Assembly (NCBI GenBank): GCA_023271485.1
Contig: JALPXT010000066.1
Coordinates: forward strand, 1-7,438
From: Dehalococcoidia bacterium
GTDB lineage: Bacteria; Chloroflexota; Dehalococcoidia; SZUA-161; SpSt-899
Reading direction: 5' to 3'
DNA: 7,438 nucleotides
Positions 1-5,221 of the stretch are shown in pieces. The notes under the pieces are model-generated. The model made no database searches, was not told the origin of the DNA, and saw only the letters and a program-made list of their open reading frames with translations. The translations under genes were made by a program, and so were the position numbers. Positions within the stretch are counted from its first letter, which is position 1. The number at the start of each line of letters is the position of its first letter.

Positions 1-7
1 GCATAAC

Positions 8-36
8 TTGACAATGGCCTTCTTAGAATCTATGCT
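8..36 (+). promoter_or_regulatory. Housekeeping sigma-70/SigA-type promoter upstream of the EF-G-like gene
   Basis: A perfect -35 hexamer TTGACA (8-13) is followed after exactly 17 bp by TATGCT (31-36), a 4/6 match to the -10 consensus. Transcription would start near base 42-43 and give a leader of about 40 nt before the ATG at 83. It is the only strong candidate upstream of the five rightward reading frames, so it probably drives the whole unit. The call rests on hexamer matches and spacing only. Confidence 0.75.
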
Positions 37-46
37 AGAGATAGCA
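33..46. promoter_or_regulatory. Inverted repeat overlapping the -10 and predicted start site
   Basis: TGCTA (33-37) and TAGCA (42-46) form a perfect 5-bp inverted repeat around GAGA. It overlaps the -10 hexamer and the predicted transcription start, a position where a repressor could bind. The repeat is short enough to arise by chance and no regulator can be named. Confidence 0.2.
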
Positions 47-82
47 ATTGATTGAGCGATTGTCTATCGAGGGGGTAATCAT

Positions 83-2122
83 ATGCAGGGCTTTCGAACA
101 GAGGACATCCGCAACGTGCTCTTGCTTTCTCACACCGGTGCGGGGAAGACATCGCTTGCTGAGGCGATGCTCTACAATGCTGGAGTCACTACCCGTCTGG
201 GGAAGGTGGATGACGGCAATACCGTGGCTGACTTTGAGCCCGAGGAGATCAAGCGCAGGAGCAGTATCAGCACATCGCTGCTCCCATGCGAGTGGAAGAA
301 GACCAAGATCAATGTGATCGATGTTCCCGGATACTTCGACTTCGTCGGGGAGGTGAAGTCTGCCCTTCGAGTGGCTGACGGCGCGGTCATCGTAGTTTGC
401 GCTGCCTCTGGAGTGGAGGTGGGCACAGAGATTGTCTGGGAATATGCCGATGAGATCGGCTTGCCACGCATTATCTTTGTCAACAAGATCGATCGTGAGA
501 ATGCCGATTTCTCGAAGGTGGTGGAGCAGATTGAAGAGAGGTTCGGACGCCGGTGCGTGCCGGTGCAGTTTCCCATTGGATCACAGGATAACTTCCAGGG
601 CGTTTTCGACTTGATCTCTATGCAGCCGTCGGGGCATGCCATCCCCCAGGACTGGATCGATGCCTTTCGAGAGAAGTTGCTTGAGGGCGTCGCCGAGACC
701 GATGATGATCTGGCTACCAAATACCTGGAGGGTGAGGAGATAACCGAGGAAGACATTCGCTCTGCTCTGCGCACCGGGATTCGGGAAAACAAACTCGCGC
801 CTATCCTGGTGGGCACTGCTCTGCGTGACAGGAATATCCCTGAATTGCTGGACGCCATCTGCAATTATCTTCCCTCGCCTAAGGATAGAGGGGAGATAGC
901 GGTGCACCGTGGTGAGGCCGAGGAGATGCTGGAACCTGACGACAGTGCTCCTCTATCGGCGTTGGTTTTTAAGACCAGTGCCGATCCCTACGTGGGCAAG
1001 ATGAGCTATCTGAGAGTATTTAGCGGAGCTATTAGCAGCGACTCCAGCGTGTGGAACGCCGGCCAGGGGAAGGCCGAGCGGATTGGCCAGCTCTATACCA
1101 TGCGGGGTAAAACCCAGGAGCCAACGCCGCAGATCGTCGCCGGCGACATCGGGGTGGTGACAAAGCTGGCAGATACCGGCACCGGCGATACACTTTCCAG
1201 GCAGGATCATCCCGTTTCGTTTGATCCAATAGAGTTCCCACCCCCCAGCTTCAGTGTTGCGGTTTACCCCAAGACGAAAGCGGATTTCGATAAGCTGGGG
1301 ATGGTATTGAGCAAGCTGAACGAGGAAGATCCCTCCCTTTCCCTCCGCCGGGACGCTGATACCGGGGAGACTATCCTCTCCGGCCACGGCGAGGCACAAC
1401 TGGAGGTTGTCGCCGACAAGATGAAGCGAAAATTCTCTCTGGCGGCGGATTTTACAGTCCCCAGGATACCCTACAAGGAGACGGTCACTGTTCCGGTGAA
1501 AGCGGAATACAAGCATAAGAAGCAGACCGGGGGACACGGTCAGTACGGGCACGTTCTTATTCGGATCGAGCCGCTGCCCAGAGGCGGTGGCTATGAGTTT
1601 GAGGAAAAGATCGTTGGGGGAGCGATCCCCAAGAACTATATCCCTGCGGTAGGGAAAGGAATCACCGAGGGGCTTCAGGAGGGCGTTCTGGCCGGCTGCC
1701 CGATTGTGGATCTGAAGGTCATCCTCTACGACGGCACATATCATCCGGTTGATTCTTCGGATATCGCCTTCAAGATCGCTGGCTCACATGCCCTCAGAAA
1801 AGGCGTTTCTCAGGCGCAACCAGTGCTCCTTGAGCCGATTATGTCCGTCAAGATAACTGTGCCGGATGCATTCACCGGCGATGTGATGGGAGGTCTTAAC
1901 GGCAAGCGGGCTCGGATAATGGGAATGAATCCTGAGGGCGGCATCAACATCATTGAAGCACAAGCACCGCTTGCTGAGATGCTTCGCTATAGCATAGACC
2001 TCAGATCGATGACACAGGGACGCGGCAGCTACACCATTCGCTTCAGCCATTATGAAGAGGTTCCGGCACACCTGGCGCAGAAGATCATCGCTGAGGCGGC
2101 AAAGGAAAAGGATAGAGCATAA
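83..2122 (+). CDS. fusA: Elongation factor G-like translational GTPase (EF-G-2 type)
   Basis: This 679-residue cytoplasmic GTPase belongs to the EF-G family, which drives translocation or related ribosome steps with GTP hydrolysis. The G domain shows a P-loop SHTGAGKTS (16-24), a divergent switch I around RRSSIS (59-64), a G3 motif DVPGYFDF (80-87), NKID (134-137) and a G5-like GTAL (244-247). A beta-barrel domain II follows (about 290-375), then domain III (about 385-460), domain IV with GGHGQYG (483-489) and YHPVDSSD (553-560), and domain V ending HYEEVP. G3 carries Tyr84 where canonical EF-G and EF-Tu have the catalytic His of DTPGH. As I recall it, that Tyr, the KKQTGGHGQYG stretch and the C-terminal HLAQKI segment resemble the EF-G-like group (Thermus EF-G-2, mycobacterial FusA2). 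The start is fixed by GAGGGGG (69-75), 7 nt before the ATG. The neighbour is rplY, not the rpsL-rpsG-tuf cluster expected for the main EF-G. It may be a paralogue with a specialised role; the symbol denotes the family only. Confidence 0.93.
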   Translation: MQGFRTEDIRNVLLLSHTGAGKTSLAEAMLYNAGVTTRLGKVDDGNTVADFEPEEIKRRSSISTSLLPCEWKKTKINVIDVPGYFDFVGEVKSALRVADGAVIVVCAASGVEVGTEIVWEYADEIGLPRIIFVNKIDRENADFSKVVEQIEERFGRRCVPVQFPIGSQDNFQGVFDLISMQPSGHAIPQDWIDAFREKLLEGVAETDDDLATKYLEGEEITEEDIRSALRTGIRENKLAPILVGTALRDRNIPELLDAICNYLPSPKDRGEIAVHRGEAEEMLEPDDSAPLSALVFKTSADPYVGKMSYLRVFSGAISSDSSVWNAGQGKAERIGQLYTMRGKTQEPTPQIVAGDIGVVTKLADTGTGDTLSRQDHPVSFDPIEFPPPSFSVAVYPKTKADFDKLGMVLSKLNEEDPSLSLRRDADTGETILSGHGEAQLEVVADKMKRKFSLAADFTVPRIPYKETVTVPVKAEYKHKKQTGGHGQYGHVLIRIEPLPRGGGYEFEEKIVGGAIPKNYIPAVGKGITEGLQEGVLAGCPIVDLKVILYDGTYHPVDSSDIAFKIAGSHALRKGVSQAQPVLLEPIMSVKITVPDAFTGDVMGGLNGKRARIMGMNPEGGINIIEAQAPLAEMLRYSIDLRSMTQGRGSYTIRFSHYEEVPAHLAQKIIAEAAKEKDRA

Positions 2123-2139
2123 AGGGGCTGCGCCCCTTT
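2121..2139 (+). other. Perfect GC-rich intergenic hairpin without U-tract
   Basis: AAAGGGGC (2121-2128) and GCCCCTTT (2132-2139) form an uninterrupted 8-bp stem closed by the triloop TGC. It begins inside the TAA stop of the EF-G-like gene and ends 5 nt before the rplY Shine-Dalgarno sequence (2145-2149). No T-run follows, so efficient intrinsic termination is unlikely. It may protect the upstream 3' end, attenuate partially, mark an RNA processing site or be a dispersed palindromic repeat. Confidence 0.6.
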
Positions 2140-2154
2140 GATCTGGAGGAAGCG

Positions 2155-2781
2155 ATGGAAATCATGGAACTGGAAGTTGAAAACAGGACTACACTCCGCA
2201 AGAAAGTCAAGGCATTGAGACGAAGCGGGATGACTCCCGCCAATATCTTCGGCCATGCAATCGAGTCTCAGCCTGTTCAAGTCAACACGGCAAAGGCGGA
2301 GAAGGTGCTATCAAGAGCCGGCAGCACCCACATGATAGCGTTGAAGTCACCATCTTCGCGGAAGATTCGCCGGGTGCTGGTAAAGGATGTGCAGCGGGAC
2401 CCCATAAGTGGGAGGCTGTTTCATATTGACTTCTACGAAGTGCGGATGCAGGACAAGGTAAAGGTCGAAGTGCCGCTCCTCTTTCAGGGTGAATCTCCGG
2501 CCGCCCAACGTGCTGATCTGGTGTTGGTGGAGAACTTGCGTGCCGTGGAGGTGGAGTGCCTGCCCGGTGACATACCGGAGAACATTGCCATCGATCTGAG
2601 CAGACTGGCCCAGGCGGGGGATCACATACTGGTGAGGGACCTGAAAGTCGATGGCGTCACTATATTGACGCACGCCGAGGAAGTGATAGCCAGAGTTGCC
2701 CGCTCTAAGGCGGCAGAGGTTAGAGAGGTTGCAGTAGAGGTCGAAGAGGCTGTTGCCGAGGGAGCCTCAGGGAAGGGCTAA
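2155..2781 (+). CDS. rplY: 50S ribosomal protein L25 (CTC/TL5 type)
   Basis: The 208-residue product is a 5S-rRNA-binding protein of the large subunit central protuberance. The N-terminal L25 domain (about 4-95) begins with LEVENRTTLRKKVKALR and ends with the family motif HIDFYEV (90-96). A second beta-rich TL5 domain (about 100-185) includes the CLPGDIPENIAID segment. This makes it the long CTC/TL5 form rather than the short single-domain E. coli L25. The tail, from about 188, is rich in Glu, Val and Ala and is probably disordered. The ATG at 2155 is preferred because GGAGG (2145-2149) lies 5 nt upstream; the in-frame ATG at 2164 is spaced less well. It lies 32 nt after the EF-G-like gene and 11 nt before argH, consistent with cotranscription. 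The hairpin at 2121-2139 may adjust its expression relative to the upstream gene. Family identity is secure. Confidence 0.95.
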   Translation: MEIMELEVENRTTLRKKVKALRRSGMTPANIFGHAIESQPVQVNTAKAEKVLSRAGSTHMIALKSPSSRKIRRVLVKDVQRDPISGRLFHIDFYEVRMQDKVKVEVPLLFQGESPAAQRADLVLVENLRAVEVECLPGDIPENIAIDLSRLAQAGDHILVRDLKVDGVTILTHAEEVIARVARSKAAEVREVAVEVEEAVAEGASGKG

Positions 2782-2792
2782 GGGGGTAGGGG

Positions 2793-4175
2793 GTGGCCAG
2801 AATGATGAAGTCACTCCGGTCACATTTTCAAAAAGAGGCTAACAAAGCGGTGGAGGAGTACACCGCCTCCGTCTCCTTTGATCACCGACTCTATTGGCAG
2901 GACATTGCCAGCTCGATTGCCCATGCCAGGATGCTTGGGAGGCAGGGGATAATCACCGCCGAAGAGGCGGAGTTGATCGTTGCGGGCCTTATCTCCATTA
3001 GAGAGGAGATCGAGTGCGGCGATCTGAAGCTTGATCAGGCTCTGGAAGACATCCACATGAATATCGAGTCTCGCCTCTTTGAAAAGATAGGCGATGTGGC
3101 GGGCAAGCTGCACACCGCTCGTTCCCGAAATGACCAGGTTGCCACGGACATGCGCCTGTTTGCCAAAGAGGCGCTCTCGGAGACTGTCAAGCTGCTAAGA
3201 GTGTTTCAGAGGGCACTCCTGGACCTGGCCGAGACGAACGCAGAAGTAATTATCCCGGGGTACACCCACCTTCAGCGAGCCCAGCCGGTCCTTCTTGCTC
3301 ACCATCTGCTGGCCTACTTCGAGATGTTTCAGCGAGATGTCGAGCGCTTCGGCGACTGCCTGAAGCGCACTGATGTATTGCCTCTGGGCAGCGGGGCACT
3401 GGCGGGGGTGCCCTATCCCATTGACCGGGAGTCGATAGCCCGGGAGCTGGGATTCGGCCAGATCAGCTCAAACAGCCTGGATACCGTCTCCGACCGCGAC
3501 TTCATCATCGAATACCAGGCAGCCGCCAGCCTGACCATGATGCACCTCTCCCGCCTGGCAGAGGAGATCATCCTCTGGTCGTCGGCGGAGTTTGGGTTCG
3601 TCGAGATCGACGACGCCTACGCCACCAGCTCAAGCATCATGCCACAGAAGAAGAATCCCGATGTGGCCGAGCTGGCGCGCGGCAAGACCGGGCGCGTCTA
3701 CGGAAATCTGCTGGCAATCCTGACTACTATGAAATCCCTGCCGCTGGCCTACAACAAAGACCTGCAGGAGGACAAGGAGGGTTTCTTCGATACCGTGGAT
3801 ACCCTCCACTCGACCATGCAGGTGTTTGCTGGAATGGTGAGAACTCTGTCCGTCAATGCCGGGCGTGCGCGCCGGGCCGCCGGCGAGAGCTACACACTGG
3901 CCACCGATCTGGCTGATTATCTGGTCAAAAAAGGAGCGCCCTTCCGAGAAGCGCACAGCATAGTGGGCAAGCTGGTTCGTATCGCCGTCAACCAGGAGAA
4001 AAGCCTGCAGGAGCTTCCCCTGGCTGATTATCAGAGCCTCTCCCCACTGTTTGGAGAGGATGTCTATTCTATCACTGTGGAGTCCTCCATCGATGCTCGC
4101 GATGCCCCGGGCGGGACTGCACCCCGGCAGGTAGCGCGGGCACTTAAAAGGGCAAGGGAGCGTTTGCAGGAATAG
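2793..4175 (+). CDS. argH: Argininosuccinate lyase
   Basis: This enzyme cleaves argininosuccinate into arginine and fumarate, the last step of arginine biosynthesis, as a cytoplasmic homotetramer of the fumarase/aspartase superfamily. The 460-residue length is typical. Visible signatures are HTARSRNDQ (107-115), GYTHLQRAQPV with the probable catalytic base His159, SLDTVSDRDF, and the superfamily signature SSSIMPQKKNPD (279-290), whose second or third Ser is the expected catalytic acid. NKDLQEDKEG and the C-terminal VKKGAPFREAH region also match. No extra C-terminal domain is present. The usual N-terminal LWGGRF motif is replaced by SLRSHF (7-12). An in-frame TAG at 2787-2789 limits the start to GTG 2793 or ATG 2802/2805. 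AGGGGG at 2781-2786 suits the GTG, and a second AGGGGG at 2788-2793 suits ATG 2802. No other arginine gene is in view, so argH here appears to be uncoupled from an arg operon. Confidence 0.96.
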   Translation: MARMMKSLRSHFQKEANKAVEEYTASVSFDHRLYWQDIASSIAHARMLGRQGIITAEEAELIVAGLISIREEIECGDLKLDQALEDIHMNIESRLFEKIGDVAGKLHTARSRNDQVATDMRLFAKEALSETVKLLRVFQRALLDLAETNAEVIIPGYTHLQRAQPVLLAHHLLAYFEMFQRDVERFGDCLKRTDVLPLGSGALAGVPYPIDRESIARELGFGQISSNSLDTVSDRDFIIEYQAAASLTMMHLSRLAEEIILWSSAEFGFVEIDDAYATSSSIMPQKKNPDVAELARGKTGRVYGNLLAILTTMKSLPLAYNKDLQEDKEGFFDTVDTLHSTMQVFAGMVRTLSVNAGRARRAAGESYTLATDLADYLVKKGAPFREAHSIVGKLVRIAVNQEKSLQELPLADYQSLSPLFGEDVYSITVESSIDARDAPGGTAPRQVARALKRARERLQE

Positions 4176-4177
4176 CC

Positions 4178-4261
4178 ATGGGGGCGTGGAGAAATTCTGG
4201 TATCAAATCGAGCTATCCGCAGGCCTGCCCTAAGTGCGGGGACAAGCTCCAGGAGAGATGA
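4178..4261 (+). CDS. Possible 27-residue CPxCG zinc-knuckle microprotein
   Basis: A short frame begins at ATG 4178, two bases after the argH stop, and ends with TGA at 4259-4261, three bases before the rpe ATG. AGGAA (4168-4172) lies 5 nt before the ATG, inside the end of argH. The product has a basic, polar start (MGAWRNSGIK) and one CPKCG knuckle at residues 17-21, followed by DKLQER. Such a knuckle can supply two of four zinc ligands, so binding would require dimerisation or a partner. The stop overlaps the end of the rpe ribosome-binding region (AGGAGAG, 4251-4257), so translation could couple argH to rpe. The frame fills nearly all of the 89-nt gap. It may instead be a chance frame or the remnant of a longer zinc-ribbon gene, and nothing beyond the knuckle is recognised. 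Confidence 0.35.
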   Translation: MGAWRNSGIKSSYPQACPKCGDKLQER

Positions 4262-4264
4262 AAG

Positions 4265-4933
4265 ATGAGCGACAAAGTAAAGCTGGCACCCTCTATACTT
4301 TCGGCCGACTTTGCCCGTTTGGGCGAGCAGGTCGTCGCGGCTGCCGCGGCCGGCGCCGACTATATCCACGTTGATGTCATGGACGGACAGTTTGTGCCTG
4401 GAATAACTATCGGCGACGGGGTGGTCAGGGCGATTCGTCTCCACACCACCCTTCCCCTCGATGTTCACCTGATGGTCGATTCCCCAGAGAGACAGATCGA
4501 GAGCTTCGCTCAGGCCGGGGCCGACATTATCAGCGTTCATGTGGAGGCCTGTACGCATCTGCATCGCCTTGTGACGCAGATAAAAGGTCTGAATGTGAGG
4601 GCCGGAGTTGCGCTGAATCCGTCTACCTCACTGGAGACCATCAGAGAGATATTGCCCTTCGTTGATCTGGTTCTTGTCATGACGGTCAACCCTGGATTCG
4701 GGGGGCAGACCTTCATTCCCCAGATGCTGGACAAGATCGCCTGCCTGAGAGAGTTGCTGGATGAAAGAGAATTGAAGGCTGAACTGGAAGTAGATGGGGG
4801 AATTAACGCGGAGTTAGCCCCTAAGGTTGTTCAGGCTGGGGCACGGGTGCTGGTAGCCGGAGCGGCGGTATTCAATGACAAAGAGAGCATTTCTCAAGCA
4901 ATCGAAAGGATTAGGGCAAGCTGTGGCGGTTAG
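4265..4933 (+). CDS. rpe: Ribulose-phosphate 3-epimerase
   Basis: Rpe interconverts D-ribulose 5-phosphate and D-xylulose 5-phosphate in the pentose phosphate pathway (and the Calvin cycle where present). The 222-residue chain is a complete single TIM barrel of normal length. It opens with KLAPSILSADFARLG and shows HVDVMDG (35-41), DVHLMV around His68, MTVNPGFGGQ (139-148), VDGGIN with Asp177, and a final phosphate-binding strand VLVAGAAVFN. Asp37 and Asp177 are the expected acid/base pair; with His35 and His68 they form the metal site, and all four are present. AGGAGAG (4251-4257) lies 7 nt before ATG 4265, fixing the start. It is the last rightward gene of the first unit, and its TAG stop interlocks with the rpmB stop on the other strand. 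Confidence 0.97.
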   Translation: MSDKVKLAPSILSADFARLGEQVVAAAAAGADYIHVDVMDGQFVPGITIGDGVVRAIRLHTTLPLDVHLMVDSPERQIESFAQAGADIISVHVEACTHLHRLVTQIKGLNVRAGVALNPSTSLETIREILPFVDLVLVMTVNPGFGGQTFIPQMLDKIACLRELLDERELKAELEVDGGINAELAPKVVQAGARVLVAGAAVFNDKESISQAIERIRASCGG

Positions 4934-5112
4934 CCAGCAATCTTATGTTGAGTGCGCAGGCACCTGGTGCACATGCTGACCCGTTTTTTGATGCCGTTCA
5001 CTATCAGCGAGGTTCTGACAATGTTAGGCAGCCATCGCCTCTTGGTGCGACGATTCGAATGGCTGACATTATGCCCGAACTGAACGCTCTTTCCACAAAT
5101 CTCACATTTCAT
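4930..5112 (-). CDS. rpmB: 50S ribosomal protein L28 (four-cysteine form)
   Basis: This 60-residue basic protein is L28 of the large ribosomal subunit. The N-terminus MKCEICGKSVQFGHNVSHSN and the following RRTKRRWLPN are hallmarks of the family. Cys3/Cys6 (CEIC) and Cys48/Cys51 (CTRC) make it the zinc-binding C+ form; many bacteria also carry or substitute a cysteine-free form under zinc limitation. The start is supported by AAAGGAA on the minus strand, about 6 nt before the ATG, and by a promoter-like pair at 5162-5190. It is the only minus-strand gene here. Its stop (complement of 4930-4932) overlaps the rpe stop (4931-4933), and its 5' end faces recG. The overlapping plus-strand frame at 4945-5187 is a shadow. 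Confidence 0.95.
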   Translation of the reverse strand: MKCEICGKSVQFGHNVSHSNRRTKRRWLPNIVRTSLIVNGIKKRVSMCTRCLRTQHKIAG

Positions 5113-5122
5113 AGCTGTTCCT

Positions 5123-5152
5123 TTGACTTAAGTGGTTATCTTGCTGTAGAAT
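5123..5152 (+). promoter_or_regulatory. Probable recG promoter
   Basis: TTGACT (5123-5128) and TAGAAT (5147-5152) each match the housekeeping consensus at 5 of 6 positions, with an 18-bp spacer. A start near 5159 would give a leader of about 60 nt before recG. The -35 lies only about 10 bp from the rpmB start codon, inside the predicted rpmB leader, so rpmB transcription would cross this promoter. Confidence 0.6.
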
Positions 5153-5161
5153 TCCTGTATA

Positions 5162-5190
5162 AGCATACCATAATTGCGGCCGCTTAGCAA
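5162..5190 (-). promoter_or_regulatory. Probable rpmB promoter
   Basis: Read on the minus strand, TTGCTA (complement of 5185-5190) is followed after 17 bp by TATGCT (complement of 5162-5167), with TGG just before it as an extended -10. The -10 is identical to that of the first promoter in the window. Predicted initiation near 5155 gives a 43-nt leader. The spacer contains the palindrome GCGGCCGC (5176-5183). Confidence 0.55.
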
Positions 5191-5221
5191 ATGAAGTGGC
5201 TGCAATGATAAGAAGGGGTTC

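Noticed and set aside
48..317. Plus-strand open frame of 89 codons overlapping the start of the EF-G-like gene
   Set aside because: It overlaps the P-loop region out of frame, has poor ribosome-binding placement and Arg/Ser-rich shadow composition.
172..864. Long minus-strand open frame (230 codons) opposite the EF-G-like gene
   Set aside because: It lies wholly within a clear EF-G-family gene, has a Ser/Arg-rich composition typical of antisense shadows and matches no family I recognise.
953..1744. Minus-strand open frame of 263 codons opposite domains II-IV of the EF-G-like gene
   Set aside because: Fully antisense to conserved sequence, no recognisable domain or ribosome-binding support; a coding shadow.
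4960..4971. Small GCAC/GTGC stem near the end of rpmB as a terminator
   Set aside because: Only four pairs, inside the coding sequence, and no T-run in either direction.
4945..5187. Plus-strand open frame of 80 codons across rpmB
   Set aside because: The minus strand encodes an unmistakable L28; the plus frame has no family resemblance and overlaps the promoter region.
5191..5208. Five-codon leader ORF (MKWLQ) before recG
   Set aside because: No ribosome-binding site precedes it and frames this short are expected by chance.
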